64,000 nt of DNA from Mediterraneibacter massiliensis. Lineage in GTDB: Bacteria > Bacillota > Clostridia > Lachnospirales > Lachnospiraceae. The position numbers and the translations under genes are program-made. Below the pieces are notes generated by a model. That model worked only from the letters and a program-made list of their open reading frames with translations. It had not been told where the DNA came from and ran no database searches. Shown here piece by piece: positions 9,427 through 16,836 of this stretch (the stretch's first letter is position 1; the number at the start of each line of letters is the position of its first letter). The DNA lies in NCBI RefSeq assembly GCF_001487105.1, contig NZ_LN913001.1, positions 2,040,372 through 2,104,371 of the forward strand, given 5' to 3'.

Positions 9427-9593
9427 TCATTTTCCCCATTTTTTCATGGGCAATAATTGTTTTATCGGAAGATTGGTCGTTACGATCAATGGTCTGCCAG
9501 ATCGATATCTTCGGTCAATTACGCTGAATACAATTCCAAGAGCATACTCAGAATTTCGTTCTGTGCCAAGATCATCCAAAATTAAAAGCTCAT
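9427..9593 (-). pseudogene. fragment of a DnaC/IstB-like ATP-binding protein
   Basis: The minus strand reads ELLILDDLGTERNSEYALGI and then FSVIDRRYRSGRPLIVTTNL, the Walker B and sensor region of DnaC-type helicase loaders found on Firmicutes elements. A TAA stands immediately upstream in frame and the frame closes at 9427, so the Walker A half is missing and the C-terminal end is cut short. This is a remnant of an element replication module. Confidence 0.75.
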
Positions 9594-10007
9594 TTTACAG
9601 GGTGCAGAAAGAAAAAATTTTATAAGAGTAAGATCCACCCATGTTTAACGTTATCGCTTTTCCGCTTCCGTTCACCTTATGGGTTTTCTCTTGATGGGGA
9701 GTGACAATTCCCCATACCCTTGCTTATATCATTGGCTTACAAAAGAATTTGTTCGCATTACCATGTGTATTTTCTAATAGAAAAAGACATCCAATTACTT
9801 ATTGAATGCCTCAAAATAGAATTATGTTAATTATGATTTTTTGCTGCGTGCACCTCCGGTGTAGCTAATAAAAAAGTGGGTGTGGGGAGGCGACCGTTCC
9901 CCAGCAAGATAAAACTCCGAAATATTACTTATATGGAAGAATGGCGATATGGTAATACGGGGTGGATCTTGTTTTCTCGATTTGATGACACATATTTAGA
10001 ATAAATG
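9594..10007. other. non-coding stretch with element debris
   Basis: No intact gene. A short plus-strand frame ending at 10003 reads ITYMEEWRYGNTGWILFSRF and looks like the end of a larger lost protein. I cannot assign it. The rest shows only AT-rich sequence and no convincing promoter. Confidence 0.4.
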
Positions 10008-10043
10008 AAGGTCTCTCTATCATTGTGGAAAGAGAGACCTTTT
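10008..10043. terminator. terminator of the redox/hydrolase cluster
   Basis: AAGGTCTCTCT and AGAGAGACCTT form an 11-bp stem with a short loop, flanked by T-rich sequence on the plus strand and TCATTTATT on the minus strand. It closes the minus-strand cluster whose last gene ends at 10074. Confidence 0.7.
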
Positions 10044-10073
10044 GCTTGTATTGTTTATTTTTCAGTTTTTTGA

Positions 10074-11048
10074 TTAAAGATTTTCTTCAAAGAATTCTTT
10101 CATCTTTTCAAAAGGAATTACATCCATCCGATCATACAAATCTGTATGGACAGTATCCGGAATAATAACGAGTTCCTTATTTCCACCTTGAAGTTTTGTA
10201 AAGGCATCCCGGCTGAAATAGCAGGAGTGTGCTTTCTCGCCATGAATCATCAGCACGGCACTGCGAATTTCATCGGCGTAAGCAAGGATCGGCTGGTTCA
10301 AAAAGGACATACACCCGGTTTTATTCCAACCGCCATTGGAGTTCAAAGAACGGGAGTGGTATCCACGGGATGTTTTATAATAGTCATGATAATCCTTTAC
10401 AAAGAAAGGAGCATCTTCCGGCAGAGGATCGATCACACCGCCGCCCAACTCATAGCTTCCGTTTTTATAATCTGTAATTCTCTGTGCATTCAGTATTTTT
10501 TTCTTTTCGTAGCGTGCATCAGGGGTGTTCTCGGAATCAAAGTAACCTTTTGCGTTTACGCGGCTCATATCATACATAGTAGAAGTAACAGTTACTTTAA
10601 TGCGGGTATCCAGTGCGGCAGCATTCAATGCCATGCCGCCCCAACCGCAGATGCCAATGATACCAATCTTTTCCGAATCCACATTTTCCTGTACGGATAA
10701 GAAATCCACTGCCGCCATAAAATCTTCTGTATTGATATCAGGGGAAGCCATGTATCGTGGCTCGCCGCCGCTTTCTCCAGTATAAGACGGATCAAAGGCG
10801 ATGGTAAGAAATCCTCTTTCTGCCATAGCCTGAGCATACAGTCCTGAGGATTGTTCTTTTACTGCTCCAAAGGGTCCGCTTACTGCAATAGCGGGAAATT
10901 TTCCCTTCTTATCCTTTGGTTCATATAAATCTGCCGCCAGTGTAATTCCATAGCGATTCACAAAAGTAACTTTCCGGTGATTTACGTTTTCACTTTTGGG
11001 AAATGTTTTATCCCATTCAGTTGTAAGATGTAGTACAGTTCCTGTCAT
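10074..11048 (-). CDS. alpha/beta hydrolase, dienelactone-hydrolase/YcjY-like
   Basis: 324 residues, cytosolic, without a signal peptide. The nucleophile elbow is GICGWGG near residue 132, a G-x-C-x-G form with cysteine in place of serine, as in dienelactone hydrolases. The oxyanion region (GPFGAVKEQSSGLYAQAMAE), a late Asp region and His in PDTVHTDLYD complete a plausible triad. It is the last gene of a cluster with a carboxymuconolactone-decarboxylase/cupin fusion and flavodoxins behind a divergent LysR regulator. I infer a role in hydrolysing or detoxifying a small carbonyl or ester compound; the substrate is unknown. Confidence 0.82.
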   Translation of the reverse strand: MTGTVLHLTTEWDKTFPKSENVNHRKVTFVNRYGITLAADLYEPKDKKGKFPAIAVSGPFGAVKEQSSGLYAQAMAERGFLTIAFDPSYTGESGGEPRYMASPDINTEDFMAAVDFLSVQENVDSEKIGIIGICGWGGMALNAAALDTRIKVTVTSTMYDMSRVNAKGYFDSENTPDARYEKKKILNAQRITDYKNGSYELGGGVIDPLPEDAPFFVKDYHDYYKTSRGYHSRSLNSNGGWNKTGCMSFLNQPILAYADEIRSAVLMIHGEKAHSCYFSRDAFTKLQGGNKELVIIPDTVHTDLYDRMDVIPFEKMKEFFEENL

Positions 11049-11066
11049 TTCATTTTCCTCCTGTTT

Positions 11067-11825
11067 TTAGCAAATAGCGTTTGTATAATCAGTTTCGTCT
11101 ACGGGCTCCAGCCATTCGTTTGCAGTTTCTTCTCCTGGAACTTCTATGGCAAGATGAGAAAACCAACTGTAAGGAGTCGCTCCATGCCAATGTTTCACTC
11201 CGGCAGGAATGTTTATCACATCTCCGGGAAACAGTTCCTGCGCTCTTTTTCCCCATTCCTGATAAAAGCCCCTGCCGCTGACACAGATTAAAATTTGACC
11301 GCCGCCCGTTTTAGCATGATGGATATGCCAGTTGTTTCGGCATTCTGGTTCAAAGGTTACATTATAAACACCTACCTGTTCCGTGGAAAGCGGAGCGAGA
11401 TAACTCCGCCCGCTAAAATACTGGGAATATGCTTCATTTGGCTGCCCGATGGGGAAAATCATGGATGCCGCATGAGCCTCCTTTCCACCGGCTTTAGCAG
11501 GGGATTCCGCCCAGACCTCTTTCGCCATGCGGAATGCCGCCCACGCTTTTGACCATCCAACATAAAAAGCTGCATGAGTCAGAATTTCTGAGATCTCTGT
11601 TTTGGTGATGCCGTTATTTTTCGCACTTTCCAAATGATAACGGAAAGAAGAATCCGTTAATCCCTGCGCCAGCAATGCAGTTACCGTGACCAGTGATCTG
11701 TCCCTCAAAGAAAGCTGGTTTGTTCTGTTCCAGACTTCACCAAATAAAATATCATCATTTAACTGTGCGAATTTGGGAGCGAAATCTCCCAATGCTTCTC
11801 TTCCTGCGATTTGCTTGATTGCCAT
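11067..11825 (-). CDS. carboxymuconolactone decarboxylase-like / cupin fusion protein
   Basis: 252 residues. Residues ~1-110 match the AhpD/carboxymuconolactone-decarboxylase fold (LSLRDRSLVTVTALLAQG, then EISEILTHAAFYVGWSKAW) but lack the CxxC pair of AhpD peroxidases. Residues ~140-245 are a cupin with the metal motif WHIHHAKTGGGQ and a later GVKHWHGA. Such fusions are common in Firmicutes gene groups with flavodoxins and hydrolases. An enzymatic or sensor role in handling reactive or aromatic carbonyls is inferred. It lies 18 bp before the hydrolase gene and is surely co-transcribed with it. Confidence 0.85.
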   Translation of the reverse strand: MAIKQIAGREALGDFAPKFAQLNDDILFGEVWNRTNQLSLRDRSLVTVTALLAQGLTDSSFRYHLESAKNNGITKTEISEILTHAAFYVGWSKAWAAFRMAKEVWAESPAKAGGKEAHAASMIFPIGQPNEAYSQYFSGRSYLAPLSTEQVGVYNVTFEPECRNNWHIHHAKTGGGQILICVSGRGFYQEWGKRAQELFPGDVINIPAGVKHWHGATPYSWFSHLAIEVPGEETANEWLEPVDETDYTNAIC

Positions 11826-11839
11826 TTCTTATCCTCCAA

Positions 11840-12361
11840 TCATTTCAGCTTTTTTCCAAATTCACGAAGATCATTTAATTTTTCTTCTGCCTTATTTTCT
11901 TTTCCGTATGCGGAAAAAATCCCCATATCCTCCAGCTTCAAATAGTTCAGAAAAGCGTTTTGGTATTCATAGATAGCGCCGCAGTATACATGATTGCTTT
12001 CGGAACTGAGGAACAATGCGGCTTTTTTCAGGTTTTTTGGTTTATCCAAAGCGTAAATACGGTTAATCGCACATTGCAGCTGTCCTGTAAAGCTGAAATA
12101 ATAGACAGGGGAAGCAAGCACGATCATTTCCGCTTTCTCAAGAAGGGGATAAACCTCCTGCATATCGTCCTTCTGAATGCAAACTCCGTTCCCTTTGGTG
12201 TGACAGTATTCACAGGCAAGGCAGCCTGCGATTTTCTTCTGACAGACATTCACAACGCTTACCTTGTGCCCGCTTTGCTGTGCACCATCTGTAAATGCTT
12301 CTACCATAGCCGAAGTATTCCCATGAGGTCTGGGACTGCCGTTTAATACTAATATTTCCAT
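11840..12361 (-). CDS. flavodoxin-like NAD(P)H-dependent FMN oxidoreductase
   Basis: 173 residues. The FMN phosphate loop is LNGSPRPHGNTSAM at the N-terminus, followed by the CLACEYC cysteine motif of iron-sulfur-flavoprotein-like reductases and ASPVYYFSFTGQLQ near residue 80. I set the start at 12361, where AAAGGAG lies 8 nt upstream, rather than the GTG three codons earlier. It reduces quinones or other small acceptors in related families; the actual acceptor is unknown. It is part of the LysR-linked cluster and a paralogue of the frameshifted flavodoxin two genes upstream. Confidence 0.85.
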   Translation of the reverse strand: MEILVLNGSPRPHGNTSAMVEAFTDGAQQSGHKVSVVNVCQKKIAGCLACEYCHTKGNGVCIQKDDMQEVYPLLEKAEMIVLASPVYYFSFTGQLQCAINRIYALDKPKNLKKAALFLSSESNHVYCGAIYEYQNAFLNYLKLEDMGIFSAYGKENKAEEKLNDLREFGKKLK

Positions 12362-12375
12362 GATATACACTCCTT

Positions 12376-12915
12376 TTATTCGATGGATACCGTTACCGTA
12401 ACATCGCCCTTACCAAGTAACTGGCGTAATTCTTCCGCATCTACATTCTCAATTTTTCCAATCTGTGTCAGATTCCACGAATTGGTATCGTAATAGATCA
12501 CCAAGGTTTTTCCCTGATACAGAATGATATCGCCTGCCTGTGTGTGCATCTGTTCATTGTTTTGCGGCAGCACTGTCCCAAGATCAGCGCCTTTTTCCAT
12601 TCCTGCATAGTCCGTCATATGAAGTGTCAGCGATCCGTCTGCAAGCAGCTCTTTTAGTGCATCTACAGAAGAATTTTCTTCCAGAACAACTGAAAAAATA
12701 TGGTCTCCAATTTCAAGCTTCATTTTCATTGTGTTTTCCTCCTTCTGCGTTTCTTCTTTCTCTGTGCCGGGTTCCCCCGATTCTTTGTTGTCAAAAGAGT
12801 TAAGGTCTGTATGAGTGCTGTCTGCTGGTTCATGTTTTGGAGTAGCGATGCTGCTGCAAGCAGTCATCGTAAGCATCAGTAGAAGAAGTATGGTGATGAA
12901 TCTACACTTCTGCAT
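12376..12915 (-). CDS. lipoprotein with cyclophilin-like domain
   Basis: 179 residues. The signal peptide ends in the lipobox LTMTACSS, so the mature protein is lipid-anchored at Cys20. A Thr/Glu/Lys-rich linker follows, then from ~residue 63 a cyclophilin-like (CLD, DUF family) domain with MKMKLEIGDHIFSVVLEENS and GTVLPQNNEQMHTQAGDIIL. Proteins of this domain are widespread in Firmicutes flavodoxin clusters; their function is not established. GGGAGG precedes the ATG by 4-5 nt, and the restored stop of the upstream flavodoxin falls just before it. Confidence 0.82.
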   Translation of the reverse strand: MQKCRFITILLLLMLTMTACSSIATPKHEPADSTHTDLNSFDNKESGEPGTEKEETQKEENTMKMKLEIGDHIFSVVLEENSSVDALKELLADGSLTLHMTDYAGMEKGADLGTVLPQNNEQMHTQAGDIILYQGKTLVIYYDTNSWNLTQIGKIENVDAEELRQLLGKGDVTVTVSIE

Positions 12916-12924
12916 ATACCTCCC

Positions 12925-13463
12925 TTAAACTGTTTTCCCCATTTCATAAGCCTTTTGTAATGCCGGATTTCCCTGTATTGTGCCAATGGCTTCTGCACCC
13001 CCGCCAATACTGTCCCACTAAGCCTGGAGTTTGGAAAACAATCGATCCAACCGGAAATTCCTTTAATTGCTCCATCCATAGCACTTTCTTCTGTTTCTGC
13101 CGCTGATGCAAGAAGGTAAATATCACGGAATTGATAGTCGGAGTCATACAACGGGTTTGCCCGATCCAACATCGTTTTCATCTGTCCGCACATCTCATAG
13201 TAATAAATCGGCGTTGCAAATACAAGAACATCGGCTTTACGCATTTTTTGTGCAATGACATCTGCATCATCGTGAATAACACAGCAATGAGACTGTAAGC
13301 AGGCAAGGCAGCCTTTGCAAAATCCAATGGTCTTGTCATACAGACATATCTTTTCTGTTTGATGTCCAGCTTCCTTTGCTCCACGGATAAATGCATCTGC
13401 AAGTGTTTCAGAATTTCCGCCCCTTCTGGGACTTGTTGAAATCACTAAAATATTCTCACTCAT
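12925..13463 (-). pseudogene. flavodoxin-like FMN reductase with a one-base frameshift
   Basis: The first ~155 residues are a normal flavodoxin-type reductase: ISTSPRRGGNSETL phosphate loop, CKGCLACLQ, FATPIYYYEMCGQMK. At a run of five G (plus-strand C at 12998-13002) the frame is lost. In the +1 frame the expected ending (AEAIGTIQGNPALQKAYEMG) continues and stops at 12925, directly before the ribosome site of the next gene. As sequenced, translation instead runs to 12876, into the next gene, with an unrelated tail. One missing G explains everything. It is either a true mutation, a phase-variable tract or a sequencing error in a homopolymer. Confidence 0.8.
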
Positions 13464-13486
13464 ATATCTACTGCTCCTTCCAAATA

Positions 13487-14359
13487 TTAAGCTGTTTTGT
13501 TCATGGATTCTCCAGTTTTGTTTTGACTGGCAATCACAATCTCTCCCTTTGCCTTCGCATCATCCAAAATGATTTCTCCCAAATCAGGCACCATAATCCG
13601 TCCGGACAGCGGATTTTTAATGCTGTCAACCTTCGTTGCAATCGTCGCCTCTACCTGTGAGTTCTCAAATGCTAAATCCGTCTCCAGCATTTCGCAGTTA
13701 ATCAGTTTCAGATTTTTGCAGTAGCAAAGGGGCTGTGTACCGATAATTTTACAGTTAATCAGTGTTAGACCATCGGAATACCATGCCAAATATTCTCCCT
13801 TTATGGTGCTGTTTCGCACTGTGATATTTTTTGCATGCCAAAATGCATCTTTTGTGTCAAACACACAGTTTTCAAAAACAGAATCGGCGATATACTGAAA
13901 AGAATATTTCCCTTTCATACGAACATCACGAAAAGTCAAATGGTCAGAACGCATCATAAAATATTCGCTTTCAGCGGTGCAGTTCTCCATTTTAATTCCT
14001 TGTACCGACCAGCCAAATTCCGGAGAGATAATATCGCAGTTTTGAATTGTTATATCAGCGCATTCCCGGAATGCTTTGATACCATGAAACTTACTATCTG
14101 TTACTGCCACATGTTCGGAATACCACAATGCTGCCCGACAACCTTCGGTCAGTTCCGAATGACGGATGGTAAGTCCGTGATCATGCCAGAAAGGGTAGCG
14201 TAGATTGAAAAAACAATCCTCCACTTCTATTTTGCTACATTCCTTAAATGCACTTTCTCCGTCTGCCGGACCATCAAATGCGCAGCTTCTGACCAAAAGC
14301 TGATTGCTTCCATAAAGAGTACGCTCTTCATCAAAAGTTTGGTTTTCAATTATTTTCAT
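13487..14359 (-). CDS. DUF3737 family beta-helix protein
   Basis: 290 residues. The body is a regular series of short strand repeats (for example CSKIEVEDCFFN, HLTFRDVRMKGKYSF, NITVRNSTIKGEY, NLKLINCEMLETD), typical of a right-handed parallel beta-helix and of DUF3737. There is no signal peptide or membrane segment, so it is cytosolic. The biochemical role of the family is not known. It is the second gene of the minus-strand cluster facing the LysR gene, which suggests co-regulation with the flavodoxins. Confidence 0.85.
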   Translation of the reverse strand: MKIIENQTFDEERTLYGSNQLLVRSCAFDGPADGESAFKECSKIEVEDCFFNLRYPFWHDHGLTIRHSELTEGCRAALWYSEHVAVTDSKFHGIKAFRECADITIQNCDIISPEFGWSVQGIKMENCTAESEYFMMRSDHLTFRDVRMKGKYSFQYIADSVFENCVFDTKDAFWHAKNITVRNSTIKGEYLAWYSDGLTLINCKIIGTQPLCYCKNLKLINCEMLETDLAFENSQVEATIATKVDSIKNPLSGRIMVPDLGEIILDDAKAKGEIVIASQNKTGESMNKTA

Positions 14360-14377
14360 ACTATGATTTCCTCCTTA

Positions 14378-14650
14378 TCATTGATTTGGTCGAAAAGAAC
14401 AGCGCCCGATTTGAAACACCAGATAATCAAGACAATCAATCTGTTTTTGCCCCTTGTGTACTTGATCGAGAAGTCCTTTTCGATGATTTTCCAATCGTTT
14501 TAGCAGCTCCTTTTTTTGCCCTGAATCTAAACAGGCAAGGCAGCAATCAATCGTTTCCTGATTACATCCGGCATCTTTTAGATTTTCTATGATTGCTTCT
14601 TTTGAACCATATGCAATCAACTCTTCCAGTTTTATATCTTTGTAACCCAT
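14378..14650 (-). CDS. small Cys-containing protein, first gene of the LysR-divergent cluster
   Basis: About 90 residues from the ATG at 14650, which has GGTGGTGG upstream. The body is helical (LEELIAYGSKEAIIENLKDA), followed by CNQETIDCCLACLDSGQKKELL and a basic helix. The position directly divergent from lysR makes it the promoter-proximal gene of the cluster. I do not recognise a named family; small proteins of this sort often precede DUF3737 and flavodoxin genes in Firmicutes. Function unknown. Confidence 0.65.
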   Translation of the reverse strand: MGYKDIKLEELIAYGSKEAIIENLKDAGCNQETIDCCLACLDSGQKKELLKRLENHRKGLLDQVHKGQKQIDCLDYLVFQIGRCSFRPNQ

Positions 14651-14749
14651 ATGGATAACCACCACCAATCTGCATTTTTCTCTTTCTAATCTCATTATAA
14701 AAAGCAAAAATAGAAATAGCAAATACTTATATATTATAGCTTTCTATAG

Positions 14750-14778
14750 TTGATACCTATTAAAAAATAAGATATACT
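14750..14778 (+). promoter_or_regulatory. promoter of the lysR gene
   Basis: TTGATA (14750-14755), 17 nt, TATACT (14773-14778), followed by a leader of about 25 nt with GGAGG. The 161-bp gap between lysR and the divergent cluster is AT-rich with short dyads (ATAG-N4-CTAT near 14737) where LysR binding is likely; the binding is inferred. Confidence 0.7.
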
Positions 14779-14811
14779 ATAATCACCATATTAAAAAGGA
14801 GGGGCTCGGTT

Positions 14812-15705
14812 ATGGAACTGCGTGTACTCACTTATTTTCTTGCCGTTGCAAGAGAACAAAGTATTATCAAAGCTGCGAAATCGCTACATCTTTCACAGCC
14901 CACCCTTTCCACTCAGATTAGAGCGTTAGAGGAGGAACTGGGAAAACAATTACTGATTCGTGGATCAAAGGGAACAAGAAAAGTGACACTTACCGAAGAA
15001 GGGATGATACTCCGTAAACGGGCAGAAGAAATACTGAGCCTTGTACAAAAAACAGAACGGGAAATTTCTGCCTCTGATCAAATGATTTTGGGGGATGTTT
15101 ATATCGGAGCCGGCGAAACCGATGCTGTCCGTTTTATAGCAAGAGCTGCGAAAGAACTCTATGAATCCTATCCTGGAATCCGCTACCATATCTCCAGCGG
15201 CAACGCATGTTTTGTAAATGAGCAACTGGATAAGGGATTGATTGATTTTGGGATTGTATTTGGAAATGTCGATCCCACAAAGTATAATTCAATAGAATTT
15301 CCATTCAAAGATACATGGGGTGTTTTGATGAGAAGAGATTCCTCATTGGCTGCAAAAAAAACGATTCAACCGGAAGATTTATGGGATAAGCCATTGATTA
15401 TTTCAAATCAAGATGACAGCAAAGCTATTTTAACCGCCTGGATTAATAAAGAACTCTCTGAATTAGAAATTATAGCAACTTACAATTTGCTGTTTAACGC
15501 CTCCCTGATGGTGGAAGAGGGATTGGGTTACGCCATCGGATTGGATAGAATCATCCATACTGGCGAAAATAGTAAATTATGTTTTCGACCTCTTTCTCCG
15601 CAAACCGAAGCAGGTATGCATATCATTTGGAAAAAATATCAAGTGTTTTCTAAAGCGTCTGAAAAATTTTTAGAAAAATTAAAATTGCAACTGCTGAAAT
15701 TATAG
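14812..15705 (+). CDS. LysR family transcriptional regulator
   Basis: 297 residues, typical family length. N-terminal winged helix at 1-60 (ELRVLTYFLAVAREQSIIKA, SLHLSQPTLSTQI), then the substrate-binding domain to the end. AAAGGAGG lies 8-9 nt before the ATG. It diverges from the DUF3737/flavodoxin/cupin/hydrolase cluster, so by the usual LysR arrangement it probably controls that cluster and itself in response to a small effector. Its stop codon overlaps the first codons of a toxin-gene remnant, showing that the cluster was placed into an older toxin-antitoxin locus. Confidence 0.9.
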   Translation: MELRVLTYFLAVAREQSIIKAAKSLHLSQPTLSTQIRALEEELGKQLLIRGSKGTRKVTLTEEGMILRKRAEEILSLVQKTEREISASDQMILGDVYIGAGETDAVRFIARAAKELYESYPGIRYHISSGNACFVNEQLDKGLIDFGIVFGNVDPTKYNSIEFPFKDTWGVLMRRDSSLAAKKTIQPEDLWDKPLIISNQDDSKAILTAWINKELSELEIIATYNLLFNASLMVEEGLGYAIGLDRIIHTGENSKLCFRPLSPQTEAGMHIIWKKYQVFSKASEKFLEKLKLQLLKL

Positions 15706-15764
15706 AAGATTACCCCGATACAAAGAAATTTGAAGATGATTTAAAGACTCGAAGAAAGAGGTGA
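15699..15764 (+). pseudogene. C-terminal remnant of a DUF4258/MqsR-like toxin
   Basis: The plus strand reads EDYPDTKKFEDDLKTRRKR then stop at 15762-15764. This is the usual ending of small DUF4258-type proteins that precede YgiT-type zinc-finger genes. Only about 20 codons survive; the rest has been replaced by the LysR gene. The stop overlaps the ATG of the partner gene, the usual coupled arrangement. Confidence 0.6.
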
Positions 15765-15997
15765 TGGATATGTGTATGTATTGTAAGAATAGTACCACTG
15801 TCAATAGCACAACAACACACGTCGTAAATTATAAAAATTGTATTATTGTAATTAAAAATGTTCCATGCCTTGAATGTGATCAGTGTGGAGAAAAATATTA
15901 TACAGATGAAGTTGCTGAACGCCTTGAATTGATTGTTGATATGGCGAAAAAATTAATGCAGGAAATTGCAGTTATCGATTATCCACAGGTGGCTTAA
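15764..15997 (+). CDS. YgiT-type zinc-finger protein (orphan antitoxin-like)
   Basis: 77 residues. Two cysteine pairs, CMYC near the start and CLECDQCGEKYY in the middle, form the YgiT/MqsA-type zinc finger, followed by a C-terminal helix (VAERLELIVDMAKKLMQE). It lacks the DNA-binding helix-turn-helix of full MqsA. The start ATG at 15764 overlaps the stop of the toxin remnant. With no intact toxin beside it, it is an orphan; any remaining activity would be in trans. Confidence 0.78.
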   Translation: MDMCMYCKNSTTVNSTTTHVVNYKNCIIVIKNVPCLECDQCGEKYYTDEVAERLELIVDMAKKLMQEIAVIDYPQVA

Positions 15998-16003
15998 TAA
16001 TTT

Positions 16004-16044
16004 TGGCGGAAATATCATTGCTGGTATTTCCGCCACTTCTTTTT
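16004..16044 (+). terminator. strong terminator after the YgiT-type gene
   Basis: TGGCGGAAATA pairs with TATTTCCGCCA, an 11-bp stem with an 11-12-nt loop, followed by CTTCTTTTT. It lies 80 bp inside the right end of the element and shields the target gene from element transcription. Confidence 0.85.
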
Positions 16045-16123
16045 ATATACTCTTCACACTATTCATTCTATCCACCCAGTTACACAAAATCACAATACTC
16101 TCTAAATTTACATTGATATATGA

Positions 16124-16132
16124 ATGCCGCCT
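16124..16132. other. right attachment core of the 9-kb element
   Basis: ATGCCGCCT, the second copy of the 9-bp core. Element sequence lies to its left (ending in TATATGA) and the target gene's first half to its right (TTTCGACCTCCAAG). Confidence 0.85.
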
Positions 16133-16605
16133 TTTCGACCTCCAAGTACAGTTGTTCCTTTGACATCTTTCCAAGTAAAATCCAAAATTTCTTCTCTTGC
16201 CACGAGAAAATTGCCTGCCCGCTGTGTTAACTGGGCAAAGTTCACAACATAGTCATTCGCGCCCTCATTATATGTGTAGATAGAAGACTCTGATCCCATA
16301 AAGCCAATATCCGCTTCACCGGAAATAACCGCTGTCATTGTTTTGTCTGCTCCAAATCCACAAACAAGTTCCAGATCGATCCCTTCTTTTTCAAAGTACC
16401 CTTCTTCAATGGCAATATACATCGGGGCGTAGAAAATAGAATGAGCCACCTCGTTTAATGTAACATCGATCATTTTTTCTTTTTCTCGGCTGCCAATCTC
16501 GCCGGAAGTTTCTTTGACATCCTCCTCTTTTCCAGAGGCGCATGCGCACAAGAGTGTCATCGTAAGAGATACAGTCATTAAAGCGGTAAATATACGCTTT
16601 TTCAT
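16124..16605 (-). pseudogene. 5' half of the split NMT1-type ABC solute-binding protein gene
   Basis: Starts at ATG 16605 with GGAGGA a few nt upstream. Residues 1-24 are a lipoprotein signal (TLLCACAS lipobox, lipidated Cys), followed by the first lobe of an NMT1/SsuA-like binding protein (SIFYAPMYIAIEEGYFEKEG, SGEADIGFMGSES). The host frame ends at GGRKGG; the element then adds a few foreign codons and a stop at 16108. The second half is at 6531-7104. A truncated lipoprotein of about 165 residues could still be secreted but would lack the ligand-closing lobe. Confidence 0.88.
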
Positions 16606-16706
16606 AAACTCCTCCTGATAAAGCAATTCTTAATACTATATGACGGAAAAGCAAAAGTGTTCTTCTCCTCACCGCCTGCTTCCGCTCCCTTCATGACATA
16701 AAATAT

Positions 16707-16815
16707 CCCGGTATGGAACAATCCCTTAGCATGCGCAGCACGCCCGCCTACAAGGCCTGTATTGCGATATGCACGTGTGAGCATAAAGGGTACTCTTTTT
16801 TGTTCCTATACCGGG
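16707..16815. repeat. 109-bp palindromic intergenic element
   Basis: CCCGGTATGGAACAA (16707-16721) pairs with TTGTTCCTATACCGGG (16800-16815), a 15-bp stem with one bulge. Nested arms lie inside, and the inner sequence (TACAAGGCCTGTATTGC) resembles the core of the repeats at 21919-22042. It lies in the 5' leader of the solute-binding protein gene, so it could also act as an RNA structure. It matches no riboswitch I can recall. Confidence 0.55.
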
Positions 16816-16836
16816 TTTTGCATTGTACTAACAGCT

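Larger units (their letters stand above)
7105..16123. mobile_element. 9.0-kb integrative element inserted in a solute-binding protein gene
   Basis: Defined by the split target gene and the 9-bp direct repeat at its ends. Contents from left to right: large serine recombinase, a 65-residue conserved protein, a decayed DnaC-like ATPase fragment, a six-gene redox/hydrolase cluster plus one small gene on the minus strand, the divergent LysR regulator, a toxin remnant and its YgiT-type partner. No relaxase, VirB4 or replication gene is intact, so it looks like a mobilisable island or degraded transposon rather than a self-transmissible element. Excision should regenerate the target gene exactly. 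Confidence 0.87.

Noticed and set aside
16707..16815. Palindrome considered as a known riboswitch (TPP, Moco, cobalamin)
   Set aside because: None of the conserved core sequences I know for these classes could be found; only the long palindrome is certain.
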